A stretch of DNA of 64,000 nt from Atherix ibis (Eukaryota > Arthropoda > Insecta > Diptera > Athericidae): positions 90,713,696 to 90,777,695 of the forward strand of contig OY282606.1 in assembly GCA_958298945.1 (NCBI GenBank), read 5' to 3'. Within the stretch, counting starts at the first letter, position 1; the number at the start of each line of letters is the position of its first letter. Positions 11,299 to 23,595 of the stretch are shown here, in pieces. The notes under the pieces were generated by a model, which worked only from the letters and a program-made list of their open reading frames with translations, was not told where the DNA came from and did no database searches. The position numbers were made by a program, and so were the translations under genes.

Positions 11299-12171
11299 CG
11301 AGGTCTGTTCAAAAAATATCGCGAATTTTTAATTTCCGCGGGTTACGTATATTCGATTTTTGATTTTTTGTGGCGTTATGTTGGTAATTATGTCTCCCAC
11401 TAATGCCGAAAAGTTCGGCCATTTTGAATGTTCAGTTAATTTTTGACAGTTGCTTTGCTTGCACGTGTTTGCTGTTTTTATTTTCTTTCTTCCAAAAGTC
11501 ACAGGGGCCAGATCTGGGGAATACGGTGGTTGCGGCATTATTAGTTTTTGACCAAAAATTCGCGCACAAGCAACGATGCGTGAGCCGTGGCGTTATCATG
11601 GTGCAAAAGCTAATTTTTGATCTTCCACAAATCCGGGCGTTTCTGGCGGATTACTTCGTGCAAGTTGCGCATAACTTCCAGGTAATATTCCTTATTGACC
11701 GTTCTACCCTGTGGCAAGAACTCATGATGCACCATACCCCTGCAATCGAAAAAAACTGTAAGCAAAACCTTTACATTCGACCGAATTTGGCGCTTTTTTC
11801 GGTTTGGCTCATGCGGCAGCTTCCATTGGGATGATTGAGCTTTTGTTTCTACGGCATAACAATAAACCCAGAATTCGTCACCAGTTATGACCCTCTGTAG
11901 TAAATTTGGGTCATCGCGGACAGAGTCCAACAGCTCCTTAGCAATGTTAATGCGATGCGGTTTTTGGTCGAAATTGAGCAAAAATCGAAGACGAGCCAAA
12001 ACACATGCAAGCAAAGCAGCTGTCAAAAATTAACTGAACATTCAAAATAGCCGAACTTGTCAGCATAAGTGAGAGACATGAGTGCCAACATAATGCCACA
12101 AAAAAATAGAAAATCGATTTTACGTAACCCGCGGAAATTTAAAATTTGCGATACTTTTTGAACAGACCTCG
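11299..12171 (-). mobile_element. mariner family 2, copy D (inverted-end derivative)
   Basis: TA-flanked (11297-11298, 12172-12173), 873 bp, ends CGAGGTCTGTTCAAAAA on both sides. Beyond the short TIR, both ends carry the same ~150 bp: the segment with GGCCATTTTGAATGTTCAGT and GACAGCTGCTTTGCTTGC occurs forward at 11418-11470 and inverted at 12015-12060. In the related copy at 27.9 kb that segment occurs only at the transposase start side, so copy D has lost its own 3' end and carries the 5' end twice in opposite orientation. It contains a partial transposase gene. Confidence 0.85.
11500..11990 (-). pseudogene. mariner family 2 transposase, N- and C-terminally deleted
   Basis: Minus-strand text: NFDQKPHRINIAKELLDS, VRDDPNLLQRVITGDEFW (first catalytic D), VETKAQSSQWKLPHEPN, VLLTVFFDCRGMVHHEF, LPQGRTVNKEYYLEVMR, IRQKRPDLWK, a stop, HHDNATAH (second D), then YSPDLAP (third D) in another frame. 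The first ~120 residues, which hold the DNA-binding domain, are missing: leader sequence ending GGCTCGTCTTCGATTTT joins directly to NFDQK. The C-terminus after the third D is replaced by inverted leader. It is a DD34D mariner; I do not assign a subfamily. Confidence 0.8.
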
Positions 12172-12740
12172 TATTTCCGAAAAGTAAATTTCTGGTATGC
12201 ATTTTGATCTGAAGGTGCCATTGGTCTGTAATTCTATAAAAATAAGGAAGGAAAGACGGTTAGTTCTGAGCACAATGGCCGTATTTTTCTTGGCCTATAT
12301 TTGAAGATTTTATTCTGAACTATGCAAACGATATTAATGCCTCCACTTCAGAAAAAAATTTGGCTTCACTGAGCGAAAAGTTTCCAGGACGTGTAATTTT
12401 CAGCTATGGTTATGTTAATTGGCCTCCAAAATCGAACGGTTTGATTTTTTGTAGTATTACGCAAAAAATTGTATTAACGCAAATAATTTTTAAACCCAAA
12501 ATCACTTTTTAAAAACACAACACTTGTCCAGAGTAATGCCCAAATTGTAGTGCTCTAAATGTGCAAAAATGTCATCAAAAAGATCGAGTCCTGCAAGAAG
12601 TCTGAAGGTAGTAATTTAAATAATTTCATATTTTATATATAATGGCAAGGCATAAGCAATATAGTACCATTAAAATTTGATCAAAATCTAAACCTTAAAA
12701 TAAATTAGTTAAGTTTATTTTTAAAACTACAAACTTGGAT

Positions 12741-14649
12741 AACTTTTTATTATGCTTTTTTTAAAATTACGAGTAAAAGATTCCCGTATACAAAATTAAA
12801 GTTTTCCAAAAAAAACTTAACTTAAAAAAACTGTTTTGTGATTGAATTTTTTTCTCATTTCTCTGTGATTTATATTTTCATCTTAAAGCGTTTTTTTCTT
12901 ATTTAAAATTCGATTTTTTTGTTGTTGGAAAAAGCCCAAAAATACTAATCCGTCTATTTATTTGAACATTCATACATAATATAGTATTATGGCACGTATA
13001 TTATGCGTAAATTAGCATAATACAAATTTTTGAAGATATTCTCCTCCACTTACATTGAAACATAATTTTTTACAAATTTTTTTAGTCATTTTTTTTGTGT
13101 ATATTTTAGGTTTTTTTTTTGATTTGCGCATAATCTAATCTATTATCGTTTAGTGTTTTTATAAGAAAAATACGAGCAAAACAATTTTTGATAAACAATT
13201 TAATTTTTTAAGATAGACGACGAAACACACAGAAAAATATAATTTAGCGTTTGAAGCTTTTACAGGTATTTGGCTCCGAATCTAAACTAGAAATTATAAA
13301 ATGGTTAACGATCGAATAAACCAAGTTTATCAGAAGTTGGGGATCAGTTGGGAAAAAAAAATATTATTTTTTTATTTGGTGTTAAATATTTTTTCGTCTT
13401 TGCTCATCGAAAGTGCAGATGGTTAGAGTTTGAATTAATTATTTTTAAGCGTAGGCGACTTAAAGCACTGATAATACCTGTTGATATGCAAAATTGGATG
13501 ATGAAAATACCTTTAATCTTTTAACGATATCAATAAATAGAGTAATCTTGAGATGAGCAATAAATTTTCACTAATTTAAAAATATTGCAAATTTTCGAAA
13601 AATCGTAAAAATACGATTGTAATTTTCATTCAGAAAGATTAGTTTAAGATGTTAAACAGATACGAAAAGAAGGTATAATTTATTGAAGGTAGACGGTTTT
13701 TTTTTATTAAAAAAAAACCTCTTTGGATCTAGATTAATTGGCAAAATTTTTATTCTTAAGTTGGCTAGATATTTTCTAAGAGATTCTTTTTAATCTATAC
13801 AGAATGGTACAAAAGATTCCATTTTAGAAACAAAAATTACTAATTAACAGAAATATAAAAATAAATTTCTATATTTCATTCAGTGATTTTTATTCATTGA
13901 TAAATTTTACGAGCATATTTTGGGTTTATTTTGAAAATAATAAACAAAATATATTAAAATTTTCAAATAAAGTTTTATTGGGAAATTATGTTAAAATATT
14001 GTTGGAGGAGGGGTAAGGGGAGGAAATAAGGTTCACATAAATTCTATTTGGTGACTCAATTTTAAATATACTCGTTATTGTTAGATTTTTTTTACCACCA
14101 AAGTTAATCTTTTATTTTGGCGTAGGAAAAACTTTTTATATTCTTTATATTTTTTTTTTTAAATATAATTAAGTTCTAATCTGTATTTTTTTAATTAGTT
14201 TTTTTTTGTTAACAGAAAAAAATAACAAATATTATTCATCTATGGATTTATGGATTCTTAAATGCAGTGTAGATAATATTGCTAACAAATATAGGAACTT
14301 TAAAAAAATTATCATTTATATTTTGAATTGGTTATTATTAATTTTAAAATTTTTTTTATATTTTAATTTTACTTTAGAGTTACATCTTGTTTTGATGTTG
14401 TTAGGTTCATAAGAAACTCTCTGACCTATTGTAGATCATAAAACAATTATCGCCATTCTCCTAATGCACACACTCTTTACAATTTTTTTTTTTTTTTGGA
14501 AGCAGGTAAAATTTACATTTTTTTTTGTTAAAAAATAGCTACCGACAATGCGACAACTGTTTGGGTCCATCCTAGAAATGCTGAGAAATTTCTCCACAGA
14601 CCATAAGTGAATACCACCTCAAAAACGACCAAAAGAATAACTGCTAAAG
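12741..14649. other. AT-rich stretch with one short candidate ORF
   Basis: Mostly A/T-rich with long homopolymer tracts. The only item of note is the 41-codon ORF at 13301-13426 (separate entry). 14206-14412 is a low-complexity ORF. 14560-14650 is more balanced but I recognise nothing in it. Confidence 0.4.
13301..13426 (+). CDS. short candidate first exon with signal-peptide-like end
   Basis: ATG in a good fly context (ATAAAATGG) opens 41 codons: a charged start (MVNDRINQVYQKLG), then a hydrophobic run ILFFYLVLNIFSSLL and a small-residue end ESADG, followed by TAG. The stop overlaps a weak donor-like ATG/GTTAGA at 13421-13422, so this could be a first exon of a secreted or membrane protein continuing after an intron. 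No homology recognised; in AT-rich DNA a 41-codon ORF is common by chance. Confidence 0.2.
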   Translation: MVNDRINQVYQKLGISWEKKILFFYLVLNIFSSLLIESADG

Positions 14650-14651
14650 TA

Positions 14652-15474
14652 CCAGGTCTGTTCAAAAAGTATCGCGGATTTTGAATTTCCGCGGGTTACG
14701 TATATTCGATTTTCGATTTTTTTAAAACCTTATGTTGGTACTCATGTGTCTCACTTATGCCGACAAGTTCGGCCATTTTGAATGTTCAGTTAATTTTTGA
14801 CAGCTGCTTTGCTTGCACGTGTTTTGGCTCGTCTTCGATTTTTTACCATTGCAAAAAATGGATCAAAGAATCTGTTTCGGGAACAAGAAAAAGACACAGG
14901 AGCCTAGATCTAGGGAAAACGGCGGCTGCAGCATTGTTAGTGTGTTGTTTTTGGCCAAAAATTCGCTCACAAGCAACGATGCGTGAGCAGGGGCGTTATC
15001 ATGGTGTAAAAGCCAATTTTTGACCTTACACAAATCTGAGCGTTTCTGGCGGATTGCTTCGCGCAACTTGCGCATAACTTACAAATAATGTTCCGTATTG
15101 ACCGTTCTACCCTGTGGCAAGAACTCATGATGCACCACGCCCCTGCAAAGGACACAGTAAGCAAAACCATCACATTCGAGCGAACTTGGCGCGCTTTTTT
15201 TGGTCTTGGTTCGTGCGGCAGTTTCCATTGGGATGATTGAGCTTTGGTTTCCACGTCATAACCATAAACCCATGATTCGTCACCAATTATGACCCTCGGG
15301 AGCAAATTTGGGTCGTTGCGGACAGAGTCCGCTCCTTAGCAATGTTAATGCGATGCTGTTTTTGGTCGAAGACGAGCCAAAACACATGCGAGTAAAGCAG
15401 CTGTCAAAAATTAACTGAATATTCAAAATGGCCGAACTTGTCGGAATAAGTGAGAGACATGAGTACCAACAATA
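14652..15474 (-). mobile_element. mariner family 2, copy E (inverted-end derivative)
   Basis: The left end CCAGGTCTGTTCAAAAAG follows TA (14650-14651). The left arm runs through leader and transposase start (ATGGATCAAAGAATCTG, 14858-14874) in + orientation, then joins FLFPK-coding sequence of the minus-strand transposase. The right arm carries the same leader inverted (15377-15474) but has lost ~80 bp including its TIR. Minus-strand coding remnants include VITGDESWVYGYDVETKAQ, WKLPHEPRPKKARQ, HHDNAPAHASLL and SLDLGSCVFFLFPK. The N-terminal deletion joins GGCTCGTCTTCGA to CCAAAAACAGCATC, nearly the same junction as in copy D, which argues that both descend from one rearranged ancestor. Confidence 0.82.
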
Positions 15475-16595
15475 AACAAATTTAAAAAAAAAAACAACCA
15501 TACGAATTTCTATCCGACAACTGTTATTTCAGCAAAATTTTACTATTTTACCAAATTACAATTTTTGTAGGAGACTTTATGGAAAATCTTTTTTTTTTAC
15601 AATAGTTTGGTGTCTCATGGTCACAAAACTTTCTTTTCTTGTTGCACATATTATTTATATTAATTATTAACAATCATAAATTTTATCATAACTATACAAT
15701 TATTAACATATAAATTGTTAAAAAATCTTATTATGTCCTTTTTTTTAAGATTAAAAGCTAACTTTTTCTGTAGCTTATAGTATTTTCTGTAGTCTATTAA
15801 GAACGATAAAAATTAATTCATATATTCTCGTTGATTTTTTTTTCTAGGTAAACTATTGATAATTTTAATGTCTACCTTATTTTAATTAAAGAAATATTCG
15901 AATTAGAGACTATTCGCATATTAATTTAATAATCAATAAATTAATTTTGATAATAGTAGTATTTAGTAGAAATTTAGTCATGGGTGGTCCGTTATTAATT
16001 GATGACCAGTTTATATTATTATTTTTTTTTGCTTTGCATAAAACAAACTAATTCTAATATTATTTTTTCCAAAACATAAAGCTAACTGTATGTTTTTGCA
16101 GGTGAAATTATTTTATTATCAAAAATCTGTTTAGATAGAATATTTGTAGTTTTGTTTTTTTTTTGACTAGAATTTTATGGAGAAAAAAATTTTCATTCGC
16201 TTATTTGTTTTTTTTTTATTTTTAAGATATTTTTATGTTTTTTTTTATGGAATTTCGATGGAAAGTACAACCACCTCTTTTTTATCAACATTTTGCACTC
16301 TAGTAAAAACTATTGTCCAATAGCAGAACAAGTTTTTCAAAATATTTTTTCATAATTCTTTCTAGAAAAAAAACTATAAAAAAAGGAATGTTATTATAAA
16401 AAAAAAGTTTCTATAAGTTAAAAAAAAAAATTATAATTAAAAATTTAAAAATACAAGTTTTTTTTTAATTTTTGAAAAAATTTTGATTTTTTAAATGGTA
16501 ACGTAATATAATTTTAATTGTTTTCAAAATTTTATAATTAATTCGTATTTTTATTATGACCCTACAATTTTTTTATAATATTTATTTACGAGATG
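15475..16595. other. AT-rich stretch, no gene seen
   Basis: A/T-rich with many long homopolymer tracts; no exon, promoter or transposon motif recognised. Confidence 0.5.
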
Positions 16596-16940
16596 TGTGC
16601 CACCCTGGGCATCTATACATCCACGAAGGGCGTTGTTTCAAGTTTTCGTAGCAGTGGTTAAAGGCTTTCATCAGAATCGTCCTCAGCTCCTCGAAATAGT
16701 CCTCTTACAGGGGCTGTTATTATGATGGTTACGACCTGATTTTTGAGCTTCTGAGGTACTTTTTAAGCCTTTTGAGACCTAGAAAGGCTTCACCATTTTA
16801 TTAATTTCTTATGTTAAAAAAGTTTCTGCCAAGGTTCGTCTTCCATTGCTTCCCAATTCCCAAAAAATCCTCTATGCAATCGAAAAACATATGCTCTTAA
16901 TAAGGAATGTTCTCCAACAATATCACTTACGCTCTACCAA
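16596..16940 (-). mobile_element. probable degraded LINE fragment
   Basis: More balanced composition than its surroundings. The segment CTTAATAAGGAATGTTCTCC (16893-16912) matches CTCAATAAGGAATGTTCGCC at 59914-59933, inside the flank of a minus-strand LINE. On the minus strand an open stretch reads DYFEELRTILMKAFNHCYEN followed by LKQRPSWMYRCPGWHTS, which I cannot place. It might instead be a C-terminal piece of the DUF4817-type transposase family. Low confidence on identity, moderate that it is repeat-derived. Confidence 0.35.
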
Positions 16941-18964
16941 AAATAATACCAAAAATAAAAATCAATTTCAAAATTCTTGAGAAAATGTTTAATTTTTTAG
17001 TGAAAACTTTCTTTTAGTCTATGTCCACATACATTTTATGTTATCGACAATTTAATATCATCTAAGCGGAAAAAAGTAATCATTCTCAATCAATTCCGTA
17101 GTTGAATGAAAAAAATAAACATAAATTTTTTTTTGGTTGGGGAAATTAGGTTGGGAATAAGATTAACGTATTCCAGTTGAAAATTTCATCTCTTATAACG
17201 TACCTTATTAACCAACTAGTGCTAATCTTTTGGTCAATTGGAAGAAAGAAAATAAAAACAGCAAACGGTAAATGGTAATAGATAAATGGACAATTTTTTT
17301 TTATATTCAAGACTACCTGTCTGTCTATTTTTAACCTATCGATTGATCATTTGAAACATAAATAATACGAGCATAAGTGCTGAAAACCATCAATGTATGT
17401 CGTCTCATTATCTCAATTTTCTTGACATAAATAAACACGCCATTCCATTTACAAATATCGAGCACTTATTTGAGTAAATATGTACATACTCGTAATTTAA
17501 CAAGAGATCTAAAAAAAAACCAAAAAAAAACCTATTGCTGTTAAAGTTTTCTAAGACAAAATTTAGGAAATTTTTGTTCATGAAACTTTTACAGATCTTG
17601 TCGATGTATTTGTTCTATTCTCATTAGTCCAAATGGGAAATTATCAAAATTTTGAGAAAAATTATAATTAGAAAGAAAAGAAAAAAAATCTTTATAATCT
17701 GTAAGTTGTTGTACACAATTTGCTATGATTCAAATATAAACAAACAATCTTAGAAGATAACAAATCATTGAAGTTGACAGACTTTCTGACGCTCAGAATC
17801 GCAGCAATGTCGGTACCCTTTTAAGTTAATAATAGAACTACTCAGATTACAACTTTTTAATTATTAGTAAAATTATCAAAAATTATCTTTTCTTATCATA
17901 ACAAGTAAAGACTTATAAAAAGTGCTTAATGAAAATTTATATGGTCTTAATTGTTTATATTCAATGTTGTAACAATTTGTTGCACCCCTCAATCACAACT
18001 AATCGCTTGTTGAACCATAATCGTAAGATACCAACTAATCGCTTGTTGAACACTAATCACATCAACACTTTAACCAATCGTGTGGGTTTTTATTTAATTT
18101 ACTTTGAAACTAATTTAATTATCAACAAATATTTGCAGAATATTATTTATTTATTTACATATAAGGGTTGGCGAGCATAAAAATGTTAAAAGATATATTT
18201 TCTTAAAGAAAAAAATTTATAAAAAATAACGAAAAATAAATACTCATAAAATTTTTAATATCATTAATTGTTGTCAATACTCGTTAAAATCATAAACAGA
18301 AAGGATGTTGACTTAATTATTCATCAACTCATTTAGACTTTTGCTCTTCATTTCTAGTTGAAATATTATTTCTACAATAATAAGAAAGATTTTCTTATAA
18401 TTTTTAGTGCTAATAGATTAAATTTTTCTACTCATTTGCAAATTGATAAAACTACTAAAAGGCACAAACTCAAAATAAAGGTACATAATATTAAAGTTTC
18501 TACCATTAGTTTATAGTGAAAAGTGGAAATTTACAAAAAAAAAGCTTTATTGTCAAAAACCAAAAAAAAAACTTTAATAAATATTATAATTTTCAAAGAT
18601 CTAAATACTATTTCACTATACGAATAGTAAAAAAATTTATTATTCAAAAGATGATAAACGAAAAGTTATCACCAATCATTTTTAATGAGTCACTGATATC
18701 ATCAAAAACGACAATAAAAACTTTGTTAAAAAACCTTTAATTAGCTGGTTGATTTTTGCATAATTTTGTTATTAATATAAAGAATGGTATTCGTTAGAAA
18801 TTATTATCTTCTTCTCAAATATATGCTATGATAAATGAATCGATTGATTTCCAATCATTTTCAGTTTTTTGTATCATAAATTGTTGAAATTCTTAAAAAA
18901 TTCAATCATCAGCCTCATTATGATTTGGCTGTCTCCTCATCGAAACTATTAACAGTTTTTTTTA
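16941..18964. other. AT-rich stretch, no gene seen
   Basis: No credible gene. 17990-18070 holds a small direct duplication of AATCGCTTGTTGAAC (~45 bp apart). ORFs at 17929-18180 and 18516-18740 are low-complexity Asn/Ile/Lys strings. Confidence 0.45.
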
Positions 18965-19235
18965 TTTGTATGTAACAGTTCCCTTAGATATGTGGTAGAG
19001 GCCATTTTATACCGTCACGATAATGAGGCCATTGGGCGACCATTAGGAAGCTATCTAAGCGGGACTGGTCTGTGACTGGCAGTGTAGAATAGTAAGGGTT
19101 GGGTTTAATTAGATATTGTAGTGCAGTTTTATGCTATAAAAGATTTTGCAGCTCTTAGTTCAAAGATTGCCATTTTTTAATAACGATTTTTTTATTTACT
19201 AAATAAGGCAATATTTGAAACAATAGTTCTTTGTT
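18965..19235. other. unidentified GC-richer segment, possible LTR remnant
   Basis: About 170 bases of clearly higher GC beginning TGTAACAGTTCCCTTAG, containing TATAAAAG at 19134-19141, then A/T-rich sequence to the edge of the next relic. TG start plus internal TATA box would fit a solo or truncated LTR, but no paired terminus, target duplication or primer site could be shown. It could equally be host promoter sequence. Confidence 0.2.
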
Positions 19236-19700
19236 ATATAGTTCAACGATGAGGCGCATTTTTTCCGTATATGAGGCTCTAAAAACCCACAAGTGACTCT
19301 GAAGAAGCCATTAAATCCGCAAAAAGTGACTCTCTAGTATGCATTTTTATCTGAAAGTGTTATTGGCCCGTAATTCTTTGAAAATAAAGAAGGGAAAACC
19401 GTTACCGTCAATTCTGAGCACTGTCGCCGATTGATAAGCGATTTTTTTTGTTGGCGTAAACTTAAAGATTTTAATCTGGACCATATGTGATTTTAACAAA
19501 ATTGGCTGTTATTCAGCACGAAATTCGATAAAATCAGGGAAAATTACCTTAAAAAGGTAGGTTCTTGGAAAAATTCTCTTAGCGGTCATTTTATTGAGGT
19601 TATAGAAGAGTTTATCCAGCTATTCCTAGTTAGATTTTTTAATGTCCCAAATTTCCACATGCTTCCTCAATTATTATATTATTAAAAAATAGGTTATGTG
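19236..19700 (+). mobile_element. DUF4817-type transposase relic
   Basis: A + frame opens FNDEAHFF (family FSDEAHF), then GSKNPQVTLKKP, LNPQKVTLWYAF, SESVIGP-FFENKEGKTVTV, ISDFFCWRKLKDFNLDHM-F (family LEDMDLDDMWFQ). After the WFQQDG position only traces continue to ~19700. This is one of the better preserved middle segments of the family in this window, with few stops between 19236 and 19480. The N-terminal domain is absent. Confidence 0.72.
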
Positions 19701-22185
19701 GAATTGCGCACAGAATTAAATCACTCGATGGGCAATAATATCTGAAAATATTTATCGCATTCTCAATTTTCATTTTACTAGGTTACAGCTTTCCATAATG
19801 TAGGGCTACCATATAAGAGAATATTCTCCCTATAGACTTTATAGTCTGTCTAACTGTTTAAGAAATAGTTTCCTTTACGTGGACGTATCGTTAAAAATAG
19901 CATATCATTATTTTGAATAAAAATTTTATAAAAAAATTACCTGTTTTAGTAAATTTTCTAAAAATAGAAGCTCTAAGTTTTTTCTCCCTAAAAAAATATC
20001 CGATTGTGCTAATAAGACCATAAATTATTTCAGCGTATAATAATAATGAGAATTGAGATCATTTCGAAAAAAGTTTATTTACCTAATATTCAGTTATCTA
20101 ATTTGAAGCTTATTTAATTTGACCGATAAAAAATAGGTCATCGACATTTGGTTTGTTCTTCTTCTTCTTCTTCTTCTTCTTTTTGAAACTTTACTCTTTA
20201 TTCTCCTTTTCATAATAACTCCACTAAACTGTGTTATTTCTTTAGAGAAAAAAAACATAATTTTTTTTTATTATTTTATTATATTGTTGGCAAAAAAAAA
20301 CCTTTTTCTTCTATTTTTATTTATGGAATTTTTGTAAGCTTTTCTTAAGAATCAATAAAATTGAAAAAAAAATCCAACTAGACATAAAACTGTTAACAAG
20401 ATAAGAAAAAAATCGCATTCGATTTCAATCGACAAAGTTCAAAAATAGACAACAAACTAGTAACGAAATAAGAGAAAATTAAATTGGACATAAAATTTCT
20501 ACTCGTAAGAGAAGAAAGGATAAGAGAGAAAAAAGACTGAGTGGCTACTGATTAAGGCAAAAAAAGAGTGAATGGCATCTACTCAAATTTAGTCAAATCA
20601 GAGTTTAATCAAATTAAATCGAATCGCGCGCGACTGCCAATTGTATCGAATCGAAATCAAATAAAATCGATTTTCTCTATTATCTTCGACAAATCAACTC
20701 TTATCGGAAGCGAGACAGAGAGTCTGTGTGGATTCGAGCATCTTAGATAATAAAAAAAATTGACTGAATTGAAAAAATTTAGACACTCCATCGAATCGTA
20801 TTCGTCATCCAATTAGTTAGTGATTATTAGATGATTAAAATTGGGCATTTCGAATTGATGATAATAATAGGATTCCAAATTAAAATTGCACGCATAACAC
20901 ACGTCTACCCTTTCAGGTTTTCATTTATTTTATCCAATTGGATTGATGCTTAAGTATTTATTTAATACAAAACGAAAGAAAAATGAACAAGATAAAACGG
21001 AAAATTAATCAATATCTATAGGTATCGATCGATTTATAACTAATTATTATTTGTACAAAATTGTATATGATTTTGTGTAATCATATTCTAATAAATCTTC
21101 TGTATTGTTTTTTTTTGTTATTTAATCATTTGAAATGTTGACTTTTCACATTTTTCTATCATTTTCCTAATCACTTATTTAAATATCTTTTTTTTCTCCA
21201 TTTAATATAAGAAATTTTTTTCCATTCATTGATATTAAAGAAGAAAAAAAAACTTTTTTTAGCTTTTCAATATTGTAGAGTAAAAAAAATGGTTTCTCTT
21301 CGAGCAACAATTATAAAAAAAAAAAAAACAAATACAAATTATTCAAGTTTATTGATATTTTGATTTTTTTTTTAAGAAATTCTATCTTAAAAAATTTCAA
21401 TTTGATTCATAAAAGTTAAGAATTTTTCTCGAGATTGTAAAAGCAGCTTAAAAAATATACATATCTGAAGGTTATGCAAAGGTATTTTTTTTTAACATTC
21501 TATTCACATCGATAGAATAAAAAAATTATAAATTCTCTATATATACCAACACTTTAGTATTTTTACATATCGCTTATAAATATATATTAACAAATCCATA
21601 AGATGTGATATGAATTTACATTAGTTAAAAATTCTACTACATTTTTTCTTCCAATCTCTTCGAAGAGAATATTTAAAAAAAAAACAAAAAGGCAAAAACA
21701 ACATGCCTACGAGTTGTATGAATAGTAGAAGAGTAGAAAAAGTGCATATTTAATGAGCAAGAAAAAATTGATTTTCTGTAAACAAATGAAATTACCGAAA
21801 AATTCTCCTTAAATTTCATGCTAATAGATTTTTGTTAAATAAACACTCTATACTAAAAATATCTTCAAAATTTATCTATACTAAATGGTCACAGACAAAT
21901 CAGAATGGAAAAATAACAACAACAATTAAAAAGCTTAACCAATTTCTATGTATTCGAATTTTTTTAGAAAGTTTTTAAATTTTTATTATAATTTCCTAAA
22001 TTTTTATGAAAAATAATCATTTTAAATTATTTTATTGTAGTATAAAAACCAACTGTGAATTCGTGAAGAAAAAACATAAAAACTAAATATGAAAATAAAA
22101 GGAAAAAAAGTAATTACTTAGAAGAAGGCACTTGCAATAAGCTGTCAGTAATAGAAAAGCTTTATTATGTTACTTTTATTGGAAA
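19701..22185. other. AT-rich stretch; balanced segment 20520-20760
   Basis: Mostly A/T-rich. 20520-20760 has a short run of more balanced sequence with an ATG-started 60-codon ORF (20568-20750) rich in Ser/Asn/Ile and repeated AATCGAATCG / AAATCAAAT words; it looks more like leader or non-coding sequence than protein. A TTC microsatellite lies at 20156-20180. Confidence 0.4.
20156..20180. repeat. (TTC)n microsatellite
   Basis: About eight uninterrupted TTC units followed by a T run. Confidence 0.95.
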
Positions 22186-22189
22186 CCAA

Positions 22190-22960
22190 AAATTTAAAAA
22201 AGAATTTTTAATGGTCCCACTAAAAAAGCTTCTGATTACGATCTAGTTACAGCTACTATTCTGAAACAAATTTCCAAAAAAAAACTTTGATTCTCCTTTT
22301 ATCCTAATCCTTAGAAATTTGTTTGAAAAATTTCTATTTAAGCGACTTTATTCCTTCCTATATAATAAAAACAATATTCCCGATAACCAATTTGGCTGCC
22401 GGTCTGAAAACTAATCCAGTAATATCGTCGTATCATTGATTACATAGCATCCTTTCTTGAAAGAAATGAGTATCCTCAGAGGTATTTTTAGATAGTGTCC
22501 ATACTTTTTGATCGTGTGTGACGCTTTGGGCTCCTCTGGAAACTTAAGAGCTTCCTTCTTTCTACATGCTATTTTATTATAAGTTCATAACTCCTACAAT
22601 GTTATTTCTAAGTAGCAGTTAATACAGAATCCTCAGAATATATATCCTATTTCAGCTGGTGGCCCACAAGGCAGCATCCTTGGTCCCATTATGCAGATAA
22701 TACAGTCAGATTTAGTATCTATTCAAATCTAATGGTTTACAATTTCACATCCATAATCTCCATTTCTTGGCTTATATACTTCGATTACTGAACAATCGTT
22801 CAAAACTAACAATAAATAGTAAACTTAATAATAAACAACGCAATCATAAAACCTTTCAATTCCCATCACATCCAGTCATAACAATCTAAGACCTCCCGCA
22901 AAATTGTTAATCTTTCATTTTGTGATCATAATTATATCATATTATATAGCATAGGAGCAA
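22190..22960 (+). mobile_element. Jockey-like LINE fragment (RT to C-terminus)
   Basis: A broken + frame gives KKASDYDLVTATILKQISKK near 22220-22280 (family KAPGYDLITAKILKEL), a fingers/palm region with RRIIDYIASFLE-like text, AGGPQGSILGPI near 22658 (family AGVPQGSVLGPL) and SKTSRKIVNLSFCDHNYIIL near 22885-22945 (family QSKTLRKIVNAPWYV). The catalytic YADD block and much of the thumb are lost by deletion. Several stops. Same family as the copy at 50.4-53.9 kb. Confidence 0.72.
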
Positions 22961-23595
22961 GAATATTATTCTGAGGAGGATCGACAAATTTAGAGGATAT
23001 TAGAGTGTATTCAAGATTCACAGATACTTAAAAGGAAAGCAATAGTTTCAATCTACAGAGTAATCCAGAGTGCCTCCTACACAGGCTCAAATGCATGCGC
23101 TATGTTTAAAAATGTACCCTGGGTACCAGAATTTGAACTAATTTTTAATAAATATAAAAATTTTTTCAATTCGAATCCCATTCTTTTTTAACCCTTTTAA
23201 TTATAAATATATTATGTTAAATTCAAATAATTCGTTTTTTATATAAATTCCTTGAAATTTTTATTATTTTTTTTTAAAGGAAAAATATTTTTTTACAAAT
23301 GACACATGTTAAATTAATTAATAGTTTTTTTTTTTAGAAATAGTGATTAAAGGATAATTACGAGTATTTATAGTATTTTTATATTGTAGATCCGCTTATC
23401 AGAGACAAAGTGACAATATCGTAAGGTAAGATCTTAAAAAATATTCTGAATAAAATAATAGGAAAAAATGACAGGGTCAAATTTTATGTCCTGTTTTACC
23501 ACTAGGGACCGAAAACATAAATTAAAAAGGACTCCACAATATCTTTAATCACTTAATTAGTATAAATTTGCAAACCACGTGATACTATTTTTAGT
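22961..23595. other. no gene seen; edge of satellite
   Basis: A mixed stretch of LINE-flank-like and A/T-rich sequence. From about 23480 scattered words resembling the following satellite (TTTTATGTCCTG, AGGGACCGAAAACATAAA) suggest a highly degraded first unit. Confidence 0.4.

Larger units (their letters stand above)
11160..12740 (+). mobile_element. DUF4817-type transposase relic split by a mariner
   Basis: The relic reads on the + strand in two halves, 11160-11298 and 12172-12740, separated by an 873-bp mariner. The left half ends with sequence equal to the family's KQN.RIWGSKNPQV block. The right half resumes with the VNFWYAF block (family VTVWCGF), ENKEGKTV-like text, SEKFPGRVIF (near 12375), YVNWPPKSNGLIF (near 12412) and RIESCKKSEGSNL near 12580. 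Joining across one TA restores block order, so the mariner landed in an already present copy. The left half also carries an inverted duplication (separate entry). The tail resembles the tails of the relics at 29.4 and 47.4 kb. Confidence 0.7.
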
